NCBI GenBank assembly: GCA_049324875.1 | Contig: JBMONC010000060.1 | Location: 1-64,000, forward strand | Length of the DNA stretch: 64,000 nt | Reading direction: 5' to 3' | Source: JAWLHU01 sp049324875 | Lineage (GTDB): Bacteria; Bacillota; Sulfobacillia; Symbiobacteriales; Symbiobacteriaceae | Shown here: positions 16,964-24,358 of the stretch, piece by piece | Layout: the number at the start of each line of letters is the position of its first letter | Numbering within the stretch: position 1 is the stretch's first letter | Notes under the pieces: model-generated | What the model was told of the DNA's origin: nothing | The model's database searches: none | Seen by the model: only the letters and a program-made list of their open reading frames with translations | Made by a program: the position numbers and the translations under genes

Positions 16964-17713
16964 TTAGCGGAGTTCGCCCTCACCAAGGGGACCCAGGTGC
17001 TCACGGGTGACGCCCTTCCGGCGGTAGACCTGCATGACACGCCCGACGTACGGGTGCTGGTCTCCGAGCCGGACTGCCTTAGGCCCTCCGTTGTACGCGG
17101 CCAGGGCCCGGTCCCAGGAGCCGTGCTCAGCCCAGAGCACATACAGGTACCAGGTCCCCATGGTCAGGTTCGTCAAGGGATCGTAGAGGTCGTACTCCGC
17201 CAACCCGATGCGCCCCGCAATCCAGGCAGCCGTACCCGGGAGGATCTGCATCAGCCCGCTGTCCCCGTGCCTGCCCAGCGCTCTGGCAGACCACTGGCTC
17301 TCCACGGTACCCACAGCCGCCACGATGCGGGGATCTACCTCAAAGCGCCCGGCCACATCGAGGACCAGGAGGCGGTACCCCGTCGGAACCAAGTCGGCTA
17401 CATAGGTCAACTGTTCGCGGCGGAGGACTCGCTCCCAGTGAACCTGCTTGCGTTGCGCCGGTGTCGCCTCATGGACGCTCTCCTGCTCGGACCATCGCCA
17501 GAGGCGGGCAGTCCTTTCCAGGGCAGCCTGCCTTCGCCGGGAAATCAGGAGATCATACTCCGGTATCTGCGGTTCATAGACCATCGCTCGGTCGGCGGCG
17601 GTCGGAACGGGCGCCCCCTCTGCCGACCTGGACCCGCACCCCGGCGATGCGAGCCAGACCATCAGGACCACGAGGGCGACCAGAAACCGAGGAAGCCTTT
17701 GCGCCGGCTTCAT
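16964..17713 (-). CDS. Lytic transglycosylase (SLT family), lipoprotein-like
   Basis: The ATG at 17713 (SD AAAGGGG) gives 249 residues. Upstream sequence in the same frame is the tRNA-Thr gene and is not coding. The signal peptide ends in WLASPGC, a near-lipobox. The C-terminal half is an SLT domain: catalytic Glu in AAVGTVESQWSA, then GDSGLMQILPGTA and ALAAYNGGP. It cleaves glycan strands to 1,6-anhydro ends. It converges on the M23 gene. Confidence 0.9.
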   Translation of the reverse strand: MKPAQRLPRFLVALVVLMVWLASPGCGSRSAEGAPVPTAADRAMVYEPQIPEYDLLISRRRQAALERTARLWRWSEQESVHEATPAQRKQVHWERVLRREQLTYVADLVPTGYRLLVLDVAGRFEVDPRIVAAVGTVESQWSARALGRHGDSGLMQILPGTAAWIAGRIGLAEYDLYDPLTNLTMGTWYLYVLWAEHGSWDRALAAYNGGPKAVRLGDQHPYVGRVMQVYRRKGVTREHLGPLGEGELR

Positions 17714-17853
17714 GGTTTGGGCACCCCTTTCTACGAGACTGGGAGCACTCATTCCCAACCCTAGCACAACCACTCTGCGAAAGATGTTGTCTCTTGTCGG
17801 ACCAGGAGAACTTTCCCCCAATTTGGTGCCGAAAGGGAACCGTATGAAGAAAA

Positions 17854-17876
17854 CCCGAGGCCTTGGTGGCCTCGGG
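17854..17876 (-). terminator. Terminator after left tRNA-Thr copy
   Basis: Perfect 9-bp stem CCCGAGGCC/GGCCTCGGG, loop TTGGT, followed on the minus strand by TTTTCTTC. It is 7 nt beyond the tRNA 3' end, which suggests this side is the original end of the tRNA-Gly/tRNA-Thr operon. Confidence 0.8.
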
Positions 17877-17883
17877 CTTCGTC

Positions 17884-17959
17884 TGGAGCCGATGAGGGGA
17901 CTCGAACCCCTGACCTGCTGATTACGAATCAGCTGCTCTACCGACTGAGCTACATCGGC
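17884..17959 (-). tRNA. tRNA-Thr(CGT), left copy
   Basis: 76 nt with encoded CCA. The acceptor GCCGATG/CATCGGC, D arm, anticodon arm CTGATT-CGT-AATCAG and T arm GGGGTTCGAGTCCCC are all well paired. The anticodon CGU reads ACG (Thr). It differs from the copy at 20997 by one base in the D loop and bounds the integrative element on the left. Confidence 0.9.
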
Positions 17960-18329
17960 AAACGCAAGCCTACTGTCACAAGGATTGGAGAAGTGTCTTA
18001 ACCGTCCCTGCTGAATGTCTCCCAAACACAGTGTAAGCAGGTCAGTGACCGCTGTCCAGTCTGTAAACGACAGCGCCCGATAGAGAATGCCAGTCGGCAT
18101 CATCACTACGCCGCTGGCGTTCTTCTTTTGCTACGACCAACACCAGTCCACTTTGGTTGACATGCTCCAAACACGAAATTACCGTTAAAGCCTTGTGCCA
18201 CGGCGGATAGAGGTCGAGTCCAATTTGTTAAACACATATGGTTAGCACCCAATATCAGGTACTTGCAGGGGGTCCTTGTCACCGCCCGTAAGGATGGGTC
18301 GAAAACCTGGACCCCCATGGCCAAGAGAG

Positions 18330-18358
18330 AAGCGGCTGCCTGCGCAGGACAACCGCTT
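18330..18358 (-). terminator. Terminator after the beta-propeller lipoprotein gene
   Basis: AAGCGG at 18330-18335 pairs with CCGCTT at 18353-18358, with inner palindrome CCTGCGCAGG. The minus strand continues CTCTCTT. It closely resembles the terminator at 19574. Confidence 0.65.
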
Positions 18359-18370
18359 AATGACCGTCAC

Positions 18371-19474
18371 CTAACGCCAAGTGCGTCCCCCATCGGTTGT
18401 GGTCATCAGTCCATCATCAGTCACCGCCCAACCAAATTTAGGAGTGATAAACTGGAGCTGCTTGGCAGTTCTGAAGTTGCTCGGTGCGGGGTTGACCGTC
18501 CAGGTATGCCCGCCATCCTGACTGATGTAGATGTTCTCGCCGTCGGTTGTCCAGCCATGTTTAGCGTCCACGAAGTCGTAAGTCACGGCCGTGGAAGTGA
18601 TTGTCGCTTTCACCGGCGTAGTTGGCGCCCACGTTTGGCCGCCGTCCTTGGTGGTATAGAATATCGTCTCGTATCCAGGCACAAACGTGACAGGCAAGAT
18701 CGCTTCCGTAGCAGAGAAAAACTTCGGCGGGTAGATGTTGAGTGAGTGCGACTTGTAAGCCTCGGGGATTTGCAGTTCGTGCTTTACCCAGGTAGTCCCT
18801 CGATCTGTAGTCTTGTACAGTCGCCCTCCACCTGGTGCTCGATCTTCAGCAGTTACCCATCCCACGCTGCCGTCCTTAAAGGTGATGCCCTTCTTGATAC
18901 CGCCGAAAGGGAGGCTGCCGTCCCCTTGGGGGCCGTCTGGTCCAGCACCTGCCACCTTGGTCCATGTCTCCCCGCCATCCGTCGTGCTGTAGACCGCTAC
19001 CTTCTCGCTGCCCATCGCAACCCCCTGATGCAGGAGCATCCAGCCATATTGTTCATCTACGAAGTGGAGTTGCGCCTCTCCTTCGGCATCAACGTCCACG
19101 GTAGTCCAACTCTGACCACCGTTCACCGTTCTATATACTGTGAGCCTTCGTTCATGGTTATGTGCAATCCAGGCTCGGTCAGCATCCAGAAAGTAAGCGG
19201 GTGCCCAATCCGCCCTGGTGCCCTTCAACTCTACCCCGGGTGGTGTAACCCTATTCCATGTGTTGCCTCCGTCGTTTGTCCGGAAGATACCACCGTCCTT
19301 TATCGCCCAGCCGTTGTTCTCTGAACTCATTCGTATCATGGACCACCTAACTGGCGGTGTCTGCGAACTCTTCCCGCCGTTGCCTTCCTCTGCCGGGGTC
19401 GGCTGCAGGCGGTCCGCCGCTGTACAACCCACCAGCACGACAGCGAGCAGGAGAGATAGGACGCTCCTTAGCAC
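18371..19474 (-). CDS. Lipoprotein with YCF48/BNR-type beta-propeller repeats
   Basis: The GTG at 19474 with SD AGGAGG gives 367 residues. The signal peptide ends in the lipobox VVLVGC. The mature part is a repeat protein with at least five DGGxTW (Asp-box) units, for example TNDGGNTWNRV, STTDGGETWTKV, TTKDGGQTWAP, SQDGGHTWTV and TTDGGRTWR. This fold is a BNR/YCF48-like beta-propeller, likely displayed on the outer side of the membrane. No catalytic signature is visible. It is probably cargo of the tRNA-bounded element. Confidence 0.85.
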   Translation of the reverse strand: MLRSVLSLLLAVVLVGCTAADRLQPTPAEEGNGGKSSQTPPVRWSMIRMSSENNGWAIKDGGIFRTNDGGNTWNRVTPPGVELKGTRADWAPAYFLDADRAWIAHNHERRLTVYRTVNGGQSWTTVDVDAEGEAQLHFVDEQYGWMLLHQGVAMGSEKVAVYSTTDGGETWTKVAGAGPDGPQGDGSLPFGGIKKGITFKDGSVGWVTAEDRAPGGGRLYKTTDRGTTWVKHELQIPEAYKSHSLNIYPPKFFSATEAILPVTFVPGYETIFYTTKDGGQTWAPTTPVKATITSTAVTYDFVDAKHGWTTDGENIYISQDGGHTWTVNPAPSNFRTAKQLQFITPKFGWAVTDDGLMTTTDGGRTWR

Positions 19475-19573
19475 CTGACACGACCTCCTACACAAAACCT
19501 CTGTCGTTATAACGGACGCAAGGGAGCCATGGTTACGTTTCATAAGCTATGTACCCATAGACTTACTCAAGAA

Positions 19574-19601
19574 AAGCGGCTGCCACGCTGGACAACCGCT
19601 T
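19574..19601 (-). terminator. Terminator after the integrase gene
   Basis: AAGCGG/CCGCTT stem (19574-19579, 19596-19601), followed on the minus strand by TTCTTGAG. It is a near copy of the hairpin at 18330. Confidence 0.7.
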
Positions 19602-19608
19602 GGAACAT

Positions 19609-20442
19609 CTAACAGAACGCCTTGTCAATCGCCTTCTCCAGATCGGCCTCGGTCGGCATCGAGTAGCGCCTAGTGACGTTAACATCCGCATGTCCCGCCA
19701 ACTCAGCCACCGTCACTATTTCGATGCCGGCCCCTACCAGTTCACGACAGAAAGTATGCCTCAGTTCGTGCGGATGGATGCCATACTTGGACGCCATGTG
19801 CTGCACAGTCCTGACGCTGATGCGCTGCCGATAGTTGGACAGGAACAGCGCCTGGTCGCCATCCTTCCTGGTGTCAAGGTAGCGGCTAAGGTGAAGTCGA
19901 AGCTCCGCAGACAGAGGCACCTTTCGGGCGACGTAACCCTTGCCGTTCTCGACGATCAGCCAACCCGACCGCTCCTTCATGGTCACGTCCTCCCGGTTCA
20001 GCGCCACCAATTCTGACACTCGCAGCCCGGTGTAGAGCAGCGTGTAGAGGATGGCTACGTCACGGACGTTGCCGTCCCGCTCCACTTCACGCAGGACACG
20101 GTTGCGGTCGGTACGCTCCAGGCTCTTAGGGGCGATATTGCGTAGCTTGCGCACCTCCGGGATACGCACGTTCTGAACCACGTCAGGGCGCTCCACGAAC
20201 GCTGCAAAGGCGTTCATGGCGGCGAAGGTCTTGCCGGTAATCGTTGCGCTGTTACCGCTGGCCTCCAGGTGTTTGACGTAGGACTGCGCATCGAAGCGTG
20301 TGAGTCCGCCAAGATCGCCGCCGTCCTTTTTCGTTGTCAGGGGTAGCCATCCGTCAGCAAGAGAAGGGGTATGCTTTTCTCCACCGATACGCCTACGGTC
20401 AGCGCCATTTAGAAGCCCTGTGGTGGATTCTGAGGGCTGCAC
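19609..20442 (-). CDS. Tyrosine recombinase/integrase
   Basis: A phage-type site-specific recombinase of 277 residues as read from the GTG at 20442. The catalytic set is complete: Arg141 (TGLRVSEL), Lys168 (GKG), His225 and Arg228 (HELRHTF), His251 (GHADVNV) and Tyr260. The core-binding domain (about 50-100) is shortened, the first 45 residues look unlike any integrase, and no SD precedes the start. The 5' end may therefore be damaged or frameshifted. It lies inside the tRNA-Thr-bounded element and is the likely integrase. Confidence 0.8.
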   Translation of the reverse strand: MQPSESTTGLLNGADRRRIGGEKHTPSLADGWLPLTTKKDGGDLGGLTRFDAQSYVKHLEASGNSATITGKTFAAMNAFAAFVERPDVVQNVRIPEVRKLRNIAPKSLERTDRNRVLREVERDGNVRDVAILYTLLYTGLRVSELVALNREDVTMKERSGWLIVENGKGYVARKVPLSAELRLHLSRYLDTRKDGDQALFLSNYRQRISVRTVQHMASKYGIHPHELRHTFCRELVGAGIEIVTVAELAGHADVNVTRRYSMPTEADLEKAIDKAFC

Positions 20443-20566
20443 ATCAGGGGCAAGGAGGTAGGCTACCCTCGTTTACCTAATGACTTGAGAGACAAAGAGG
20501 ACGAAGGCAAAAACGACCTCCGTCCCGGTCTGCTATAGGTCCCTGCCGTTTAGCGGAACCTGGTGT

Positions 20567-20857
20567 CTACACATCGTTTATCGGATTGAAGCGGTCAACC
20601 TGCTCTTGCATATCCTTTCCGAACTTCTTCACGTAGATAAACGAGGTGGACTCGTCCTCATGCCCCAGTACAGCCTGCACGGTGCGTAGCGGGGCGCCCT
20701 TACGGGCCAGGTCCGACGTGAGGCAGTAACGCCTATACTCCCTGTTGCGATTGGTGAGTGGCGTAATCGGCCGTTCTTCCTCGTAGTCCGTATCAAAGAA
20801 GTCGATGGCATCCTGAACAGTATGGCGCTGCTTCTGCTTGCGGCTCTTTGGAGGCAT
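20567..20857 (-). pseudogene. Internally deleted tyrosine recombinase remnant
   Basis: The 96-residue frame starts at an ATG with SD AGAGGAG. The first 35 residues look like the start of an integrase N-terminal domain (VQDAIDFF). From about residue 45 it reads as the C-terminal catalytic end: SDLARKGAPLRTVQAVLGH, then a Tyr in SFIYVKKF. The middle, including the first catalytic Arg, the Lys and the HxxR motif, is absent. An in-frame deletion fused the two ends. It cannot catalyse recombination, but the SD and intact frame mean a small protein could still be made. Confidence 0.65.
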
Positions 20858-20996
20858 GAAAAACCACTCCTCTGTCGGTGTTGGTGACACTCGAACAGGA
20901 AGTGGTTACAACTTCGTTTTGCAGGCGTTTGCCAAATCAGTAGGTTAGCATGTGACCTGCTGACTGCAAAACCCGCAATCCCTTGTGGCAGTAAAG

Positions 20997-21072
20997 TGGA
21001 GCCGATGAGGGGACTCGAACCCCTGACCTGCTGATTACGAATCAGCTGCTCTACCGGCTGAGCTACATCGGC
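20997..21072 (-). tRNA. tRNA-Thr(CGT), right copy
   Basis: 76 nt with encoded CCA, identical to the left copy except for one D-loop base. It sits just after tRNA-Gly on the same strand and bounds the integrative element on the right. Confidence 0.9.
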
Positions 21073-21079
21073 ATGCAAA

Positions 21080-21101
21080 ACGGAGACGTAATCGTCTCCG
21101 T
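21080..21101 (-). terminator. Short hairpin between tRNA-Gly and tRNA-Thr
   Basis: ACGGAGACG/CGTCTCCGT perfect 9-bp stem with a 4-nt loop, followed on the minus strand by TTTGC. It may be a weak terminator or a processing structure. Confidence 0.5.
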
Positions 21102-21107
21102 CGCTTC

Positions 21108-21181
21108 TGGAGCGGGTGATGGGAATCGAACCCACGCTCTCAGCTTGGGAAGCTGATGTTCTACCATTGAACTACACCCGC
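21108..21181 (-). tRNA. tRNA-Gly(CCC)
   Basis: 74 nt with encoded CCA. Acceptor GCGGGTG/CATCCGC-type pairing, anticodon loop TTCCCAA with anticodon CCC (reads GGG), and T arm GTGGGTTCGATTCCCAT. It is first in a tRNA-Gly/tRNA-Thr unit. Confidence 0.9.
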
Positions 21182-21249
21182 ATGCTCTCAGTAACCCTTA
21201 TTATAGCCACGGCTCCGCCTCAATGCAAGTCGAACTGACGTAGAAAAAA

Positions 21250-21274
21250 GCGGAGCGGTTTCCATCCGCTCCGC
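21250..21274 (-). terminator. Terminator after purA
   Basis: GCGGAGCGG/CCGCTCCGC perfect 9-bp stem, 7-nt loop, followed on the minus strand by TTTTTTC, 7 nt past the purA stop. Confidence 0.9.
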
Positions 21275-21281
21275 CCCTTCG

Positions 21282-22580
21282 CTAGAAGATCTCACTCCGG
21301 TAGATCGCCTGGGTTCGCTCGCTGCCTACGCCCAGGATGGAGACGGGGACCCCTGTGAACTCCTCGATCAGCTTCACGTAGCGCTGGGCGCCCGCCGGCA
21401 GGTCCTCCAGCCGCTTGGCGGCGCTGAGGGACTCGTTCCATTCCCAGTTCGGCAGCTCCTCGTACACGGGGGTAACCTGTCCCAGGGCCTTCAGTCCCAC
21501 CGGGAACTCCTTGGTTACCGTGCCGTCGGGGAGGCGGTACCCAACACAGACCTTCAGCACGGGAATCTGGGTCTTGGCCAGGGTGTCGAGGTGCGGAACG
21601 GCCAGGTCGGTGATTCCGCTGACACGGCAGGCGTACCGGACCATGACCAGATCAAGCCAGCCGATACGGCGCGGGCGCCCGGTGGTGGTTCCGTACTCGT
21701 GCCCGAACTCCCGGATCAACTCGCCCTGCTTATCGTGAAGCTCGGTGGGGAAGGGTCCCTCGCCCACCCGGGAGGTGTAGGCCTTGACAACGCCCACCAC
21801 CTTGTCGATCTTGGTCGGACCCACTCCCGCCCCAATGATGGCTCCCGCCGCGATCGGGTGCGAGGCGGTGACGTAGGGGTAGGTGCCGTAGTCAATGTCC
21901 AGCAGGTGGCCCTGCGCGCCCTCGAAGAGGACGTTCTTTCCCTCGTCGATGGCGTCATTGATCAGCTCGACGGTGTTGGCCACATAAGGCCGGAGCTGTT
22001 CTGCATACGCCAGGTAAGGCTCAGCGATCTCCTCCACCGTGAAGCCAGGCATGCCGTAGACCCGGTCGAGCAGCTGGTTCTTCGCCTCGACCTGGGCGGC
22101 TAGCTTGGGGAGGAACTCCTCTTTGTCCAGCAGGTCAATCAGGCGGATGCCCACACGGGCGAACTTATCCATGTAGGCCGGGCCGATGCCCCGCCGGGTC
22201 GTGCCGATCTTGTTGGCACCCTTGCGGTCCTCCTCCGCCTCATCCAGGCGGATGTGGTACGGGAAGACAACGTGGGCACCGGCGCTGATCCGGAGGTGGG
22301 AAAGGTCCACGCCCTTGCCGGCCAGATAGTTCATCTCCGTAAGCAGTTTCGCCGGATCCAGCACAACACCGTGGCCGATCACGCAAAGCGTTCCGGGGTA
22401 GAGAATGCCGGAGGGAATCTGGTGCAGCTTGTACTGCTGGCCGTTCGCCCATACGGTATGGCCGGCGTTCGCACCGCCGGTGGCACGGACGACCACCTGT
22501 GCCTGCGAAGCCAGCAAATCGACAAACTTACCCTTACCTTCATCGCCCCACTGGGCACCCATCACTACGACGACCGGCAA
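21282..22580 (-). CDS. purA: Adenylosuccinate synthetase
   Basis: Converts IMP, aspartate and GTP to adenylosuccinate, the first step from IMP to AMP. The TTG at 22580 with SD GGGAGGTG gives 432 residues, the usual length. The N-terminal VVVMGAQWGDEGKGKF is the GTP-binding P-loop of the family. The IMP region GTTRRGIGPAY and the C-terminal GVGSERTQAI are intact. It lies alone between tRNA-Gly and dnaB. A PurR-type box pair upstream suggests purine control. Confidence 0.97.
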   Translation of the reverse strand: MPVVVVMGAQWGDEGKGKFVDLLASQAQVVVRATGGANAGHTVWANGQQYKLHQIPSGILYPGTLCVIGHGVVLDPAKLLTEMNYLAGKGVDLSHLRISAGAHVVFPYHIRLDEAEEDRKGANKIGTTRRGIGPAYMDKFARVGIRLIDLLDKEEFLPKLAAQVEAKNQLLDRVYGMPGFTVEEIAEPYLAYAEQLRPYVANTVELINDAIDEGKNVLFEGAQGHLLDIDYGTYPYVTASHPIAAGAIIGAGVGPTKIDKVVGVVKAYTSRVGEGPFPTELHDKQGELIREFGHEYGTTTGRPRRIGWLDLVMVRYACRVSGITDLAVPHLDTLAKTQIPVLKVCVGYRLPDGTVTKEFPVGLKALGQVTPVYEELPNWEWNESLSAAKRLEDLPAGAQRYVKLIEEFTGVPVSILGVGSERTQAIYRSEIF

Positions 22581-22694
22581 AAGGGGCACCTCCCGTACAA
22601 AAGGGCCAGGGCGCAATGGCCATGGCCCCCTCAGTTTCCACCTGCAAACCCCAGGACAGTGTATCACCCGGCGAATAGGGTGTCAACGCGCGGG

Positions 22695-22729
22695 CGAACG
22701 TTGTCCACAGCTGTGGATATAAATGTTCG
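22695..22729. promoter_or_regulatory. Candidate PurR operator (two inverted PurBoxes) upstream of purA
   Basis: CGAAC at 22695-22699 and GTTCG at 22725-22729 are inverted with 25 bases between them. The second reads ACGAACATTTAT on the minus strand, close to the Bacillus PurBox (core CGAAC followed by an AT-rich tail), and this spacing matches two PurBoxes about 16-17 nt apart. They lie 115-150 bp upstream of purA, which PurR regulates in Bacillus. No PurR gene is in the window. Confidence 0.5.
22701..22720. other. Pair of inverted DnaA-box-like sites
   Basis: TTGTCCACA at 22701-22709 (plus) and ATATCCACA at 22720-22712 (minus) each match the DnaA consensus TTATCCACA at 8 of 9 bases. They face each other around CAGCTG. 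They lie inside the PurBox pair. Confidence 0.45.
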
Positions 22730-22757
22730 TAACTCGCGACGTGCAAGATTCGCGCGT

Positions 22758-22821
22758 CGTCGCGGGTTGGACAGAGCGTCGCGTGAACCACGAATCGTCG
22801 CGAAAAGCTGGTGCCGTCGCG
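22758..22821. repeat. Four CGTCGCG repeats with exact 19-bp period
   Basis: CGTCGCG occurs at 22758, 22777, 22796 and 22815, always 19 bp apart, with unrelated 12-bp spacers. The array fills the space between the dnaB stop and the purA control region. It looks like an iteron-type set of protein binding sites. The DNA from 22581 to 22694 is purA leader and promoter with no other feature I can name. Confidence 0.7.
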
Positions 22822-22852
22822 TGTTCACTGATCACATGGCGCCCGTCTCCGT

Positions 22853-24196
22853 CTATGCCCCCCTCTTGTGCTCCCTGCCATACATCTTCTGAATATCCTT
22901 CATGAAGTAGAGTTCCACCGATCCGACAGGGCCATTACGATGCTTGGCCACAATGATCTCTACCATATCCTTCTTCTCCGTGTTCTGGTCGTAGTAGTCC
23001 TCCCGATAGAGGAAGGCAACCATATCGGCATCCTGCTCAATGGCGCCCGATTCACGGAGGTCCGAGAGCATAGGCCGCTTGTCTTGCCGCTGCTCCACGG
23101 AGCGCGAGAGCTGGGAGAGGGCGATTACCGGCACCTTCAGCTCTCGTGCCAGCCCCTTGAGCGAGCGGGAGATCTCCGAGATCTCCTGCTGCCGGTTGGA
23201 CTGCTGCCCGGGCCGCTGGGGAATCGACATCAACTGGAGATAGTCCACGATGATCAGGTCAAGCCCATGCTCCTGGGAAATACGGCGGGCTTTTGCCCGC
23301 AGTTCCGGCAGGGGGCAGTTTGGGGTATCATCGATGTAAATATGCGACTCAGCCAGGGTGGAGAGGGCTGTTCCGAGCCGGTGCCAGTCCTGGTCCTGCA
23401 GTTGGCCCGTCCGGAGTTTGTGGCCGTCCACCGCCGCTTCTGCTGCCAGCAGGCGCATGGCCAGCTGTTCCGCACTCATCTCGAGGGAGAAGAAACAGAC
23501 CTTCGCACCCCCGAGCACAGCAGCATTCCGGGCAACGTTCAGGGTGAAGGCGGTCTTGCCCACCGACGGGCGGGCCGCGACGATGATCATATCGGAAGGT
23601 TGAAAGCCCGATGTCATCCGGTCGAGATCCTGAAAGCCGGAGGGAATGCCGGTGGTCTTCCCCTTGGAGCTGTACAGGAACTCCAGGTGGCCGTAAGCCG
23701 TGACCAGTGCCTCCCGAATATGCTGGTACCCCTTCGCCGACCGGCGGTGGGTCACCGCGAAGATCGACTTCTCGGCCTCCTGCAGGGTGGCCTCCAGGTC
23801 CTCGGTGGCGTAGCAGTCGTCCACAATGCGGCGGGCGGCGGTCTGCAGGCGGCGCAGGGTCGCCTTGCCCTCGACGATCTCGGCATACTGGTTGACGTTG
23901 GCCGTGGTGGGCACCATGTTGATCAGACTGGTGAGGTAGGTAAGCCCCCCCACCTCCTCCAGCAGCCCCATCTTGGCCAGTTCGTCCTGCACGGTGATCG
24001 GGTCAACGGGTTCGCCCCGGTTATAGATGGAGAGCATAGCCGCGAACAGCTGCTGGTGCTTATCCGAGTAAAAGTCCTCAGGCACCAGCTTATTGGAGAC
24101 GGCGATGACGGCCTCTTTGTCGATCAGCATCGCGCCCAGGACCGACTGCTCCGCCTCGAGGTTCTGCGGTGGGACCCGTTCACTGAAGGCGTTCAT
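22853..24196 (-). CDS. dnaB: Replicative DNA helicase
   Basis: The hexameric 5'-3' helicase that unwinds DNA at the fork. The ATG at 24196 gives 447 residues and matches the family's PPQNLEAEQSVLGAML start. The N-terminal primase-interacting domain (about 10-150) is followed by the RecA-like domain with Walker A ARPSVGKT, Walker B LIIVDYLQLM and the QLSRSVEQR motif. It is named dnaB after E. coli (Bacillus dnaC). It follows lonC and rplI on the same strand, as in many Firmicutes (rplI-dnaB-purA). Confidence 0.97.
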   Translation of the reverse strand: MNAFSERVPPQNLEAEQSVLGAMLIDKEAVIAVSNKLVPEDFYSDKHQQLFAAMLSIYNRGEPVDPITVQDELAKMGLLEEVGGLTYLTSLINMVPTTANVNQYAEIVEGKATLRRLQTAARRIVDDCYATEDLEATLQEAEKSIFAVTHRRSAKGYQHIREALVTAYGHLEFLYSSKGKTTGIPSGFQDLDRMTSGFQPSDMIIVAARPSVGKTAFTLNVARNAAVLGGAKVCFFSLEMSAEQLAMRLLAAEAAVDGHKLRTGQLQDQDWHRLGTALSTLAESHIYIDDTPNCPLPELRAKARRISQEHGLDLIIVDYLQLMSIPQRPGQQSNRQQEISEISRSLKGLARELKVPVIALSQLSRSVEQRQDKRPMLSDLRESGAIEQDADMVAFLYREDYYDQNTEKKDMVEIIVAKHRNGPVGSVELYFMKDIQKMYGREHKRGA

Positions 24197-24358
24197 GACC
24201 GACACCCCCAAACACAAGTTCTGCCCATTGATTCTGCCCACTCCGTCAGAATCCTTCACGAGGAGTGCCAGACAGAGACAGCGGCGCGCGGGCCGGCAGC
24301 AGCCGACCCGCGCTGTTTTGCGCCGCGTTCAATTCGACACCCGAACCGGGGAACCCTG

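Larger units (their letters stand above)
17960..20996. mobile_element. Decayed integrative element between two tRNA-Thr copies
   Basis: About 3.0 kb lies between two near-identical 76-nt tRNA-Thr genes in the same orientation. It holds a full-catalytic tyrosine recombinase, a second recombinase with an internal deletion, and one lipoprotein gene. The tRNA-Gly promoter side is beyond the right copy and the operon terminator beyond the left one, as expected if DNA entered a single tRNA-Gly/tRNA-Thr operon. Identity stops at the tRNA ends. No replication or transfer genes remain. The 17960-18329 part has no convincing gene. Confidence 0.65.

Noticed and set aside
17714..18106. N-terminal extension of the lytic transglycosylase
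   Set aside because: The extension reads through tRNA-Thr (the typical VAQSVEQLIRNQQVRGSSP artefact). The real start is the ATG at 17713, just before the signal peptide.
18106..18324. 72-codon minus-strand frame in the left end of the tRNA-Thr element
   Set aside because: No SD and no recognisable domain; composition resembles non-coding DNA.
20629..21135. 168-codon minus-strand frame across tRNA-Thr and tRNA-Gly
   Set aside because: It is translated tRNA sequence plus an out-of-frame part of the recombinase remnant.
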